Assembly: GCF_900187185.1 (NCBI RefSeq)
Contig: NZ_LT906465.1
Span: forward strand, 744,001-808,000
Length of the DNA stretch: 64,000 nucleotides
Direction: 5' to 3'
Source of the DNA: Chryseobacterium taklimakanense
Lineage (GTDB): Bacteria > Bacteroidota > Bacteroidia > Flavobacteriales > Weeksellaceae
Positions 35,012-43,970 of this stretch are shown here, piece after piece; position 1 is the first letter of the stretch; each line of letters opens with the position of its first letter. The notes below the pieces were generated by a model that saw nothing but the letters and a program-made list of their open reading frames with translations, had not been told where the DNA came from and ran no database searches. The position numbers were made by a program, and so were the translations under genes.

Positions 35012-36388
35012 TTATTTTAAATTATATTTTGTGGATTTAAAATCCAGTTTTTTTAAGCCGGCCTTTATCTCGGGGGCGTTCATGAAGAGCTTCCATAGCA
35101 GTCCGGTGCGGTAATTCTCGATCATCGGAGCAATTGTTCCCTGGTCAATGGCCAAATAGCGTGGCGTAAACCAATTGTCAAAATGCACGGAAGTCGCATC
35201 ATAAGGCCCTGCGGAACCTATGAACTGGGGCTTTTGAGTGTATAAAAACCTCAGTACATTCAGAGATTCTTTCGGGGTATACGGCATAGAGCTGATCGCC
35301 GCGGTGGGGGCAATAACCCCGTTGTCCTCCTTCGGATTGTGGGCACGGTAACCTACACTTCCGTCAGGATTGCGGGTATAGCTCGCCGTAAGTCCCCAGT
35401 AATTTTCACCATAACCTTTGAATTTTTTAGGATTTTCAACACTGTACCTGTACTGAATGAGCGCATGATTGCGGGTGAGGTCAAAATAATTCTTGATGTA
35501 CCGGTCGGAAAGTCCGTTGGGATCGAGCGCCAGGTAAGAATAATGCTCCCAAAACATCGGACCGCCATATTCCTCGGCGCCATTATGTTTTACAATCAGC
35601 GGAAGTCCATATTTGGTGTTGCTGGTGAGATATCCGCCGTTTCTGGTAAACCCCTGATAGTAAGTCTCCGCGTCGATGGGATAAGTTGGAGAAGATGCGG
35701 CCAAGATATATGTGATTAACGTCTCATCGTAACCCTGAATTTTGTGGTTCATAAGCCAGCCATCGATGGGCGACCAGTGCCAATATAGAACTTTTTCGCC
35801 GCCTTTTGTGTACCAGTTCCACTCCACGCCTTTCCAGAGCTTGTCCATTTTTTCGGCGAGAGCTTTTTCTTCTGCATTTCCGTTTTTAAAATATTCCCGG
35901 ACCACCATCAGTCCCTGCGTGAGAAACGCGGTTTCCACAATATCGCCGCCGCTGTCTTTGTTTCCGAAGTTTACAGTTTTTCCCGTTTCACCATTAAGCC
36001 AATGCGGCCACGCACCGTGATGTCGATCGGCTTTTGCCAAGAAATCTGCGATGTGCGAGAGTCTTTTTACTGCTTCTTTTCTTGGGATAAATCCCCTTTC
36101 TATACCGACTAAAATAGTCATCAAGCCAAATCCTGAACCACCAGTGGTTACGACATTTGCATCATTTTTTGGATAAAAGTCTTCATGATACCGCTCACGC
36201 CCCATGAGTGAATTTGGTTCTGCAAAATCCCAGAAATATTTCAGTGCGTCTCGCTGAACACGGTCCATTAACTGAACATCTGTAATATTTTTTGAGACTG
36301 TAGATGCATTCTTCTGCGTGGAAGATGCGCTTTTACACGAAGTCAACAGTATTGCTGAAAGGAGAATTGCTGCTTTTATTTTTTTCAT
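35012..36388 (-). CDS. GH144-type glucanase lipoprotein (first of a tandem pair)
   Basis: 458 residues. Lipoprotein signal ending LLTSC (Cys18), then the Glycoamylase (PF10091) alpha/alpha-toroid: KYFWDFAEPNS, GGSGFGLMTILVGIERG, HHGAWPHWLNGETG, YWHWSPIDGWLMNHKIQGYDE and GSAGPYDATSVHF are the characteristic stretches. Characterised Bacteroidota members of this family (GH144) hydrolyse beta-1,2-glucan, endo or by releasing sophorose. The ATG at 36388 gives a proper lipobox; an ATG at 36409 would overlap the upstream gene. The two paralogues share most motifs and are probably a tandem duplication. Confidence 0.88.
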   Translation of the reverse strand: MKKIKAAILLSAILLTSCKSASSTQKNASTVSKNITDVQLMDRVQRDALKYFWDFAEPNSLMGRERYHEDFYPKNDANVVTTGGSGFGLMTILVGIERGFIPRKEAVKRLSHIADFLAKADRHHGAWPHWLNGETGKTVNFGNKDSGGDIVETAFLTQGLMVVREYFKNGNAEEKALAEKMDKLWKGVEWNWYTKGGEKVLYWHWSPIDGWLMNHKIQGYDETLITYILAASSPTYPIDAETYYQGFTRNGGYLTSNTKYGLPLIVKHNGAEEYGGPMFWEHYSYLALDPNGLSDRYIKNYFDLTRNHALIQYRYSVENPKKFKGYGENYWGLTASYTRNPDGSVGYRAHNPKEDNGVIAPTAAISSMPYTPKESLNVLRFLYTQKPQFIGSAGPYDATSVHFDNWFTPRYLAIDQGTIAPMIENYRTGLLWKLFMNAPEIKAGLKKLDFKSTKYNLK

Positions 36389-36398
36389 TCCGTAGATT

Positions 36399-37781
36399 TT
36401 AAAACCCATAACGCGAAGAATGGAAACCTAATTTCAAAAGTCCATCTTTCACATCGGGAGCGTTCATAAATAAATTCCAGAGAAATGCTGATTTATAGTT
36501 CTCAATCATTGGTGAAATAGTACCCTGATCTATGCCCAAATACCTAGGCGTAACCCAATTATAATGAATTGAGTAGGCATCATAAGGACCCGCAACTCCA
36601 ATGTATCTGGAATAGTTTTCATTGTAAAGGAAGCGCAGGTAATTCATCGATTCTGCCGGCGTATAAGGCAAACTAGAAATCGCTGCAGTAGGTGAAATCA
36701 CACCCAGGTCATTTAGAGGCTGATGCGCAGAATAACCTGTTGAACCATCAACGTTTCTGCTGTAACTCGCGGTTAAGCCCCAGTTTTTTGAATTGTAACC
36801 TAGCCAGTTTTTCGGATTTGCAACAGCATAGTGATATTGAATTTTAGTATGGTTAACGGTCACATCCCCATAATTAACATATTCATCTGAAAGCCCACGA
36901 GGATCCAAACCTAAAAATGAATAATGAGAAAAGAACAAAGGTCCCACCGTTCCGGAAGCTCCGTTATGATTAACCACTACCGGAATTCCATATTGTGATG
37001 AAAAGCTTTTTATCGTACCATTACGTAGCCAACCTTCAGTGTAAACGGATTTATTAATAGAATAATTTGGCGAAGCTGCCGCCAGAACATAAGTAATCAA
37101 AGTCTCATCGTAACCCTGAAGTTTATGATTCATTTGGAAGTTGTAATCCGGTGACCAGTGCCAATACAGAACATTTTGCCCTTGTGTGTACCAGCTCCAT
37201 TCTATGTCTTTCCAGAGGTCGTCTGCTTTTTTGGAAAGAGTTTTTTCACCTGAATCCGTTGAATTTTTAAAATACTCCCTCACACAAATCAATCCCTGTG
37301 CTAGAAAAGCGGTTTCAACCAAATCGCCACCATTATCGAAAGTGCTGAATGGTTTCGCTTTTCCGGAATTGCCATCAATCCAATGCGGCCACGCTCCATG
37401 AAAACGTTCTGCTTTGTACAGGAAATTAAGGGCAGCTGTAAGCCTTGAGACAGCTTCTGCACGGGGGATGTAGCCATTCTTAATTCCGACAAGCAAAGTC
37501 ATCATTCCAAAGCCTGAAGCACCGGTGCTAATGGTCGATGCATCAGCGCCTGGTTCATCGGTGTGATATCTTTCCCGAGCCAGTTTGGAGTTAGATTCTG
37601 CAAAATCCCAGAAATACTTCAGCGCATCTTTTTGCACCATTTCAAGAATTTCAGAATCAGTATACGTTTTAGGAGCGGTTGGCGGATTAGGTGTAGGTGG
37701 CGCAGGCACGGGAGTATCTGACCCCCCACACGAAAGGACAATGGCTAAAATCAAAACATAAAAAACTTTCTGTATTTTCAT
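36399..37781 (-). CDS. GH144-type glucanase lipoprotein (second of a tandem pair)
   Basis: 460 residues. Lipoprotein signal ending VLSC (Cys18) and a Pro-rich spacer (VPAPPTPNPPTAP, about 24-36) precede the same PF10091 core as the neighbour: KYFWDFAESNS, ASGFGMMTLLVGIKNG, HGAWPHWIDG, YWHWSPDYNFQMNHKLQGYDE and GVAGPYDAYSIHYN. The Pro-rich spacer suggests display away from the membrane. The two paralogues probably differ in endo or exo mode; which is which cannot be read from the sequence. Its stop and the next start are ten bases apart. Confidence 0.88.
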   Translation of the reverse strand: MKIQKVFYVLILAIVLSCGGSDTPVPAPPTPNPPTAPKTYTDSEILEMVQKDALKYFWDFAESNSKLARERYHTDEPGADASTISTGASGFGMMTLLVGIKNGYIPRAEAVSRLTAALNFLYKAERFHGAWPHWIDGNSGKAKPFSTFDNGGDLVETAFLAQGLICVREYFKNSTDSGEKTLSKKADDLWKDIEWSWYTQGQNVLYWHWSPDYNFQMNHKLQGYDETLITYVLAAASPNYSINKSVYTEGWLRNGTIKSFSSQYGIPVVVNHNGASGTVGPLFFSHYSFLGLDPRGLSDEYVNYGDVTVNHTKIQYHYAVANPKNWLGYNSKNWGLTASYSRNVDGSTGYSAHQPLNDLGVISPTAAISSLPYTPAESMNYLRFLYNENYSRYIGVAGPYDAYSIHYNWVTPRYLGIDQGTISPMIENYKSAFLWNLFMNAPDVKDGLLKLGFHSSRYGF

Positions 37782-37831
37782 ATTAAAAAGTATGGGAAGC
37801 CGGTTAAACTCCCCATAATAAAACTTAGCAA

Positions 37832-38662
37832 TTATTTTTTACCATTGTATAAGTCCTGTATTTCAGCACTAGAGAGTGCAGAAGCGTACAGCCTAAACTG
37901 ATCCAGACTTCCGTTCCAAGATTTCATCCATGAATCTGCACCCGAAGGACCACCCAATTTAAATCCGGTTACTTTGGTTGGATCCATATTCACTGCGCCA
38001 TGTGTTCCCCATTTTTTCTCTGTTCCAACTTTCACCCCATCCTTATAAAAGGTTAGCGCCGAAGTTGCAGCGTCATAAACAAAAACACAGTGGTGCCACT
38101 GATTATCGAAAAAACCAACAGGAGCTACGGAATTAGCACCTTCCCACGTAAGCCACGTGTCTTTGTTATCTTTATCTACAATAATAAATTTCACAGCGAT
38201 TCCGTTTGCAGTACTTTCCTTCATTAACATCAATGTTCCTTTAGTCCAGTGCCCGTTGTTCGACGGTATGCTGAAAATAAATTCCGCATTCGTAGTGGTC
38301 GGAGCATGTTTCATCCAGTAAGAAACGGAGAAACTCTGGGCTTTCTTCACAAAATCATTAGGATTAAGATAATTGAGATGTGCGGAAATGCTTCCTTTAT
38401 AACCTTTACTGCTAATTCCTTCGGTTGAGCTTATCGTTTTGTCCGGCATATAAGAAGGATAACCTGAAAGCTCCTCAGCAAACTGAAAACGAAGTTGCTC
38501 ATGCTGCTTGTCGAATGGAATGAAGAACCGGAGATTTCCTTCCGGCAGATTGGCATTATCTTTTGGGTAATCGCCCAATTCCGGCCTGTCGAGGTTTTGA
38601 CAGTTTTGCAAAGAAAAAGCAATTGCCAATACCCCAATTATAGTTGAAAACTTCTTTATCAT
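37832..38662 (-). CDS. LamG-like surface lipoprotein (glucan-binding candidate)
   Basis: 276 residues. Lipoprotein signal ending LQNC (Cys21), an N-terminal extension, then a laminin-G/concanavalin-like jelly-roll (about 60-275): FSVSYWMKH, NQWHHCVFVYDAATSALTFYKDGVKVGT and a C-terminal FRLYASALSSAEIQDLYNG are typical of this fold. In SusC/D loci the third gene is often a surface glycan-binding protein; this is the SusE/F position. It has no hydrolase motif. The 50-bp gap to the next gene is the longest between SusC and the first hydrolase. Confidence 0.8.
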   Translation of the reverse strand: MIKKFSTIIGVLAIAFSLQNCQNLDRPELGDYPKDNANLPEGNLRFFIPFDKQHEQLRFQFAEELSGYPSYMPDKTISSTEGISSKGYKGSISAHLNYLNPNDFVKKAQSFSVSYWMKHAPTTTNAEFIFSIPSNNGHWTKGTLMLMKESTANGIAVKFIIVDKDNKDTWLTWEGANSVAPVGFFDNQWHHCVFVYDAATSALTFYKDGVKVGTEKKWGTHGAVNMDPTKVTGFKLGGPSGADSWMKSWNGSLDQFRLYASALSSAEIQDLYNGKK

Positions 38663-38673
38663 TTTTTTAAATT

Positions 38674-40167
38674 TTAATAGTCTGGATTCTGTTTTAATAC
38701 ACCTTGGGATTTATCAATCGCGCTCTGAGGAATAGGGAAATATTTGTTTCTGTCCTGATAACCTTTATTGGCAAGAACTGTAACTGCATCACCCCATCTG
38801 ACCAAATCGTAAAATCTTTCAAACTCAAGCGCGAATTCGATACGGCGCTCATGTTTTATGGCATTCCTCATATCAATCTGATTAAGCGCTGTTGTATTTG
38901 GCAAACCAGCACGGTTTCTAATCATATTAACGTAAGTAGCTGCTGTCGCAGTGTTTCCTAATTCGTTTGCAGCTTCTGCAGCCATGAGAATTACATCAGC
39001 ATAACGAATGAGTTTAATACTTTCCCACCAGTTTTTGGTCGTGTTATATTTAGCACGTTCTTCGGGTTTTGTGTAAGCCTTTCCGTTCCAATATTGCTGC
39101 GCGAGTACAGGTTTCGGATCGTTTGGCCCGTCGGGAAGTACCAAGTTTGGCGTATTATAAATATCGGGTTTTCCGGAAACTAAAATGGTTGTCTTTTTCC
39201 TTAAATCGTTAGGCTCATAAGCATTTACCAGTTCAACAGACGGAACGTTAAAACCCCAGCCTAAGTCCCAAATTCCGGAACCACGCACTCCCTGGCTTTC
39301 CCAGAAGTTGTTGTAATACTTGGTAGCATAATCATAAGTCACCTGTACCTCCAAAATAGATTCTTTGGAATTATTTCCTGCCTGAGTAAACTCAAAATCG
39401 TAAGAGGAGCTCAGCTGGTAGTTGCCTGAGGAAATCACTTCGGTCAGCTTAGTTTGTGCTTTTGCCCATTGTTTTTGATAAAGATATAATTTACCCAACA
39501 GCGTGTTTGCCAGACCTTTTGTAGCCCTTCCTAAATATACTGAAGGCCATTGATTTGGCAGCTGTGCCGCGGCATCAGTAAGGTCTTTCTCGATTTGAGC
39601 ATCTACTTCGGCTACTGTATTTTTAGGCGCTATTTCATCTTTTGGATCATCAATTGACTTTAAAATAACCGGCACTTCACCAAAATCTCTTCTTAATTCA
39701 AAGTAGCAAAACGCACGGATCGCCTTGGCCTCAGCAATATTGGTTAAAGTTCCTGAAGTCTTATCGCCCGAAGCTTCCGCATCATTGATAAGCTCGTTGC
39801 AGTCGAAAATTATTTTATAATGAGAATTCCATGCTGAACCGATAGTTCCGTTGGTAGCGGAATACTGGAATTTATCAAAAACATTTCCGTTAGTAGCAGC
39901 ATCGGTAGGCAAACTACCTTTCTCGCTATCATCAGCACGGATAATATGTGTCCAAACATAATCGAAATCACTCACACCGCCAGTAGATCGCAAACTGCTA
40001 TAAAGTCCAAATGCCTGCGCTTCGAAGCCACCTATTGCAACTTCGCCGGTCGTAGGCCTTCCTTCCGGTTTCAAGTCGAGGTAATCTTCACTACAAGCGT
40101 GAAATGCCAGGACACCCGCTGAAATTAATCCTGTATATAAGATTTTTTTAAATATATTCTTTTTCAT
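38674..40167 (-). CDS. SusD/RagB-family glycan-binding lipoprotein
   Basis: 497 residues. Lipoprotein signal ending HAC (FHACSEDYLDLKPEGR, the typical SusD mature start). The helical TPR scaffold includes AEAKAIRAFCYFELRRDFGEVP and ATKGLANTLLGKLYLYQKQWAKA, and the C-terminal part ends with EFERFYDLVRWGD and YFPIPQSAIDKSQGVLKQNPDY, both classic. It caps the SusC barrel and binds the oligosaccharide at the surface. The ATG at 40167 is preferred to upstream in-frame codons because it starts a correct signal peptide. Confidence 0.95.
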   Translation of the reverse strand: MKKNIFKKILYTGLISAGVLAFHACSEDYLDLKPEGRPTTGEVAIGGFEAQAFGLYSSLRSTGGVSDFDYVWTHIIRADDSEKGSLPTDAATNGNVFDKFQYSATNGTIGSAWNSHYKIIFDCNELINDAEASGDKTSGTLTNIAEAKAIRAFCYFELRRDFGEVPVILKSIDDPKDEIAPKNTVAEVDAQIEKDLTDAAAQLPNQWPSVYLGRATKGLANTLLGKLYLYQKQWAKAQTKLTEVISSGNYQLSSSYDFEFTQAGNNSKESILEVQVTYDYATKYYNNFWESQGVRGSGIWDLGWGFNVPSVELVNAYEPNDLRKKTTILVSGKPDIYNTPNLVLPDGPNDPKPVLAQQYWNGKAYTKPEERAKYNTTKNWWESIKLIRYADVILMAAEAANELGNTATAATYVNMIRNRAGLPNTTALNQIDMRNAIKHERRIEFALEFERFYDLVRWGDAVTVLANKGYQDRNKYFPIPQSAIDKSQGVLKQNPDY

Positions 40168-40177
40168 TTTGTTTAGT

Positions 40178-43021
40178 TTAGAAAGTTGCATTAATACCAA
40201 ATGTTACGATTCTAGGGTTTGGATAACCGCTGCCGTTTACACCAAACTGTAATGCAGATCCACCGGCTTCCGGTGTAAAACCATTTACGTGGTCCCAGGT
40301 TTTAAGATTCTGCACATTAAGATATAGTTTTAAAGCTTGAAGACTGATATTTGAAATCAGATCTTTATCAAAATTATATCCTACCTGAACGTTTCTAACA
40401 CGGAAGAAGCTGCCGTCTTCAATCATGTAGGTAGAAGGTTCGCGGTTATAGCCGGAAGCTGAATAACTTCGTGGTTCCCAATTGGAAGTTCCTTCACCAG
40501 TCCATCTGTCCATTCTTTCTACGCGGTAGTTATATGGTGCAAAGCCATTACCATTGCCCCAAGACCTGAAAACTTCATTACCGTAAACTCCGTAGAAATC
40601 TGCGGAAAAAGAAATCCTTTTATAATCAGCACCTAGTGTAAATCCATAAGTGAAATCCGGTGTTGGATTACCGATTACAGTACGGTCATCAGCGGTAATC
40701 TGTCCGTCTCCATTCATATCTCTATATTTAAAATCACCGGGCGCAACAGTTCCAATTCCAGATGAAGGCGACATTATAATATCAGCATTGGTTTGATAAA
40801 TGCCATCAACAACATAACCGTAGAATGAACCTACAGGAAGCCCAGCCCTGAAAATTGCCGGCCCTGAATAAATGGTGTAACCATCTTCGTAAACAGAGAG
40901 AACTTTTGTTTTGGTAGTTGTAAGATTGGCATTAATGAAATAACCGAAATTATCCGAAATATTATCTTTCCAGCCTGCAGAAAACTCAAAACCGTTTGAC
41001 TCGATAGATCCTGCATTTGTAAAGAAATTTGTGGTGCCCTGGACATAAGTAAGTAGATCGCTCGTCTGCTTGTCGTAATACGCTGCATCAAAAGATAACC
41101 TGCGGTTGAACCACATGGATTCCAATGCGATTTCGTAGGATTTTATTTCTTCCCATTTCAGGTTTTCGTTTTCTTCAAATGCTTTTACGAATGCCGGGTA
41201 GAGGTTGTTGTTGAAAACTCCTGTGCCACCTTCCTGATATGTAGGGTAAAATAAGTAGTTCCCCGGAACAAACTGATTTCCGAGTGTACCGATTGAAGCC
41301 TTAAGTTTAAATAAATCTAAATTTTTAACATCCTGCATAAATGCTTCACGGGTAATATCCCAAGCAGCACCAAGTGACCAGAACATCTGGCTCCGGTTAT
41401 TAGGCGCTAAACGTGATGAAGAATCCTCACGAATTGAAGCATTCAAGATGTATTTGTTCGCAAAGTTATATAATACTCTACCCAGATAGGCTGTTTGTGT
41501 TGCTTTAGTCTGGCCACTGGAAACCGTCGTGGATGCTTTGTCAACAAAATCTGAACTTATATACCAGAACCTCGGATTGTTAGGAATCTGCCCTAGTGGA
41601 TTGGACAAACTTGATCTTCCGTAGGCACTCAAACCATAATAATCATCATATATACTGGTGAAACCAGCCATTGCAGTTAAGTCATGTTGTCCAAACTTTT
41701 TCCTGTAGGTCAGCAAATGATCCTGCTGGAAAGATTGCGTGCGGTTTTCCCACTGGCTTATATCTGAAAGCGTTCTGTTTCTGAATGGCGTTACAGTCTG
41801 CGTTTCAGGCACAAACATTAAACCTATTGGTGAATAGCTTCTTCCGTTTGACTGCCTAAACTGTCCGTAGAAGCTAGATTTAAAGGTAAAATCTTTTAGA
41901 AAATCAAACTCAAAATAAACATTCGGGTTAAACTGGAATTCCTTAGACTTTAAAGTATTTTTCTCCATCTCCAGCAGCGCCAATGGATTTGAAATTTGAG
42001 CAGCACCCAATTCCTGCGGAAGAAGGTTATAAAGCCCATAATAATCCATTTTTCCATCCGGACTCATCACATGAGTTAGATTCACTGGATCCACTACCGG
42101 AGTTGCATTTAATGCATTTCCAAAACCATGCAATTGCGGAAGCTTGGAGAATGACCCAGTGAAGCCAACACCAGCCCTTATTTTGTCCGTAATTTTTAGG
42201 TCATCATTAAATTTAAGCGTCATCCTTGAATAATCTTCATACTTAATCGATCCCTGCTCTTGCTGATAACCAAAGGAAAAACTTACCCTGTTTTTATCGT
42301 TTCCGTTTGATACAGCGATACCATGATTTGTAACGATTGCATTTTTTTTCTCAATCAAATCCATCCAGTTGGTATTCGCATTGAAAAGGTCAAAGCGATT
42401 ATAAGCAGGGAAGCCGCGGTTGGCCAGATCCTCATTGTAAAGAATTCGGAACTGGTCACCGTTCGTGATCTCCGGTTTGTTATCCAAAGATTTTACACCG
42501 ATAGATGAATAGAAATTAACATTTGTTCTACCTGCTTTTCCTCTTTTAGTAGTGATGATAATAGCTCCGTTAGCTCCCCTGCTACCAAAAATTGCCAACG
42601 AAGAAGGATCCTTAAGGATTTCCATCGACTCAATATCATTTGGATTCACGAAATCGATATTATTTACAAAAACACCGTCGACAACATATTGCGGTTGAGT
42701 CTGATTAATGGTTACGGTGCCTCTGATCCTCACGTCAGCCTGAGAACCCGGCTGTCCGGAGTTTACAACAGAAACACCCGCAACCTTACCCTGAAGGGAG
42801 TTTACCGGGTTCGAAGCTGGCTTATCCGCCACAACACTACCGTCAACCTTTACAATGGACCCTGCAAGGTCGCGCTTTTTGGCAGTACCGTAACCGATTA
42901 CTACCACCTCCTCTATTTTTTTCTCGCGCACACTGTCGGAAACAGTTTGCTGAGCCTGCGCACTGCCGCCAAAGTAAAATGCGGCAATCATACAGGAAAA
43001 TCTTAAAGTACTATTTTTCAT
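40178..43021 (-). CDS. SusC/RagA-family TonB-dependent transporter, short N-terminus
   Basis: 947 residues. A signal peptide (FYFGGSAQAQ) is followed almost at once by KKIEEVVVIGYGTAKKRDLAG, the TonB-box and plug start; the usual carboxypeptidase-like N-terminal domain is absent. Plug (about 45-160) includes VSVVNSGQPGSQADVRIRG and PQYVVDGVFV; the 22-strand barrel follows, ending in a C-terminal Phe (GINATF). Together with SusD it imports oligosaccharides. The gene heads the seven-gene operon. No adjacent regulator of the SusR, hybrid two-component or ECF/anti-sigma type was found. Confidence 0.95.
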   Translation of the reverse strand: MKNSTLRFSCMIAAFYFGGSAQAQQTVSDSVREKKIEEVVVIGYGTAKKRDLAGSIVKVDGSVVADKPASNPVNSLQGKVAGVSVVNSGQPGSQADVRIRGTVTINQTQPQYVVDGVFVNNIDFVNPNDIESMEILKDPSSLAIFGSRGANGAIIITTKRGKAGRTNVNFYSSIGVKSLDNKPEITNGDQFRILYNEDLANRGFPAYNRFDLFNANTNWMDLIEKKNAIVTNHGIAVSNGNDKNRVSFSFGYQQEQGSIKYEDYSRMTLKFNDDLKITDKIRAGVGFTGSFSKLPQLHGFGNALNATPVVDPVNLTHVMSPDGKMDYYGLYNLLPQELGAAQISNPLALLEMEKNTLKSKEFQFNPNVYFEFDFLKDFTFKSSFYGQFRQSNGRSYSPIGLMFVPETQTVTPFRNRTLSDISQWENRTQSFQQDHLLTYRKKFGQHDLTAMAGFTSIYDDYYGLSAYGRSSLSNPLGQIPNNPRFWYISSDFVDKASTTVSSGQTKATQTAYLGRVLYNFANKYILNASIREDSSSRLAPNNRSQMFWSLGAAWDITREAFMQDVKNLDLFKLKASIGTLGNQFVPGNYLFYPTYQEGGTGVFNNNLYPAFVKAFEENENLKWEEIKSYEIALESMWFNRRLSFDAAYYDKQTSDLLTYVQGTTNFFTNAGSIESNGFEFSAGWKDNISDNFGYFINANLTTTKTKVLSVYEDGYTIYSGPAIFRAGLPVGSFYGYVVDGIYQTNADIIMSPSSGIGTVAPGDFKYRDMNGDGQITADDRTVIGNPTPDFTYGFTLGADYKRISFSADFYGVYGNEVFRSWGNGNGFAPYNYRVERMDRWTGEGTSNWEPRSYSASGYNREPSTYMIEDGSFFRVRNVQVGYNFDKDLISNISLQALKLYLNVQNLKTWDHVNGFTPEAGGSALQFGVNGSGYPNPRIVTFGINATF

Positions 43022-43079
43022 ATAGTTAATTTTTGAATTTTCAGATATCAAATGTAAATTGAACTGTTGTATATTATCT

Positions 43080-43087
43080 CAAAATTA
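43080..43087 (-). promoter_or_regulatory. Candidate -7 promoter box of the susC operon
   Basis: Minus-strand TAATTTTG matches TAnnTTTG, 58 bp before the susC ATG. No clear -33 partner. The 43022-43226 gap is otherwise AT-rich and featureless. Confidence 0.4.
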
Positions 43088-43226
43088 GAAATTAAATTTA
43101 ACATATTTTGATATTTTTTAAACTTTTTTATGATTTTTGCACTTCTATACTGTATTTAAACCCTAAACCTAAACTTGGCTTAATATTTGAAAACCCATCA
43201 TTAATTTCAATTTACAATCAGTAAAA

Positions 43227-43919
43227 ATGAAAATAAAAACAGTCTTGGTTTCAACATTGGCAGTAGCTGCTTTAGGAACAACAACACAGTCTTGTTTGGC
43301 ACTGGCTACATCAAGCATTGGTCTTTCGATTCTAAAACAGATTTTATTGGGCGGTATTTCCAAAGGACTTGGAATTTTCGGAAATAAAAATGCTTTTTTA
43401 CAGAACGACCTTGTGCTGAAAGCATTGCCAGAGAATTTGAGAGGCGTGTACAACGTACTGGATAAAATCGCTCCCAGTCTTACTACAAAAGGAAAAGACT
43501 ATATCGCACAAGCTGCGGCCTATACTGTGAATATTTCGGAACCCATCCTTAAAAATGCCGTTAACAGCCTGACTGCTGAAGACGTCAACCGCGTTGCGAA
43601 CGGCGGCTCCGGTGCGGCGACTCAATTACTCAAAGAAAAAACGGCGCACCAGATCATGCTCGCGATCCAGCCGAAAGTTGATGAAAAACTGAACGAATTC
43701 GGAATCGTGAGAAGCATTAATATGGCGCTGGACGGCAACAGTATTCTCGGTGGAATTTTTGGCAACCAAACCAATACCGGAAGTACAAACCTCAGTAAAC
43801 TCGCCTCCGAACAGATGGTGAACGGTCTTTTCACTTCATTGAAGATTACGAAAAACAAAACCAAATGCAGCTGTTGGACGCGCTGCAAAAGAAATAAATC
43901 AGAAAAGCGTTATCTTTGA
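43227..43919 (+). pseudogene. DUF4197-like lipoprotein with a C-terminal frameshift
   Basis: The frame encodes a signal peptide ending QSC (Cys23), then helices resembling DUF4197 proteins (GISKGLGIFG, LPENLRGVYNVLDKI, ILKNAVNSLTAEDVNRVANGGSGAATQLL). Up to about residue 203 the sequence is orderly. From there the frame reads a Cys/Lys-rich oddity (KCSCWTRCKRNKSEKRYL) that fits no family, while the -1 frame, starting at 43835, reads FIEDYEKQNQMQLLDALQKK and stops at 43897, matching a normal family end. One base seems to be lost near 43833-43837. Whether it is a real mutation or a sequencing error is unknown. The stop of the drifted frame is at 43917-43919. Confidence 0.8.
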
Positions 43920-43921
43920 AG

Positions 43922-43950
43922 AGTTTCCGCAAATGCCGGAAACTTTTTTC
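43922..43950 (+). terminator. Intrinsic terminator after the DUF4197 gene
   Basis: AGTTTCCG (43922-43929) and CGGAAACT (43937-43944) form an eight-base stem over a seven-base loop and are followed by a T-run. Confidence 0.8.
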
Positions 43951-43970
43951 AATTTTAAAAAATACATATT

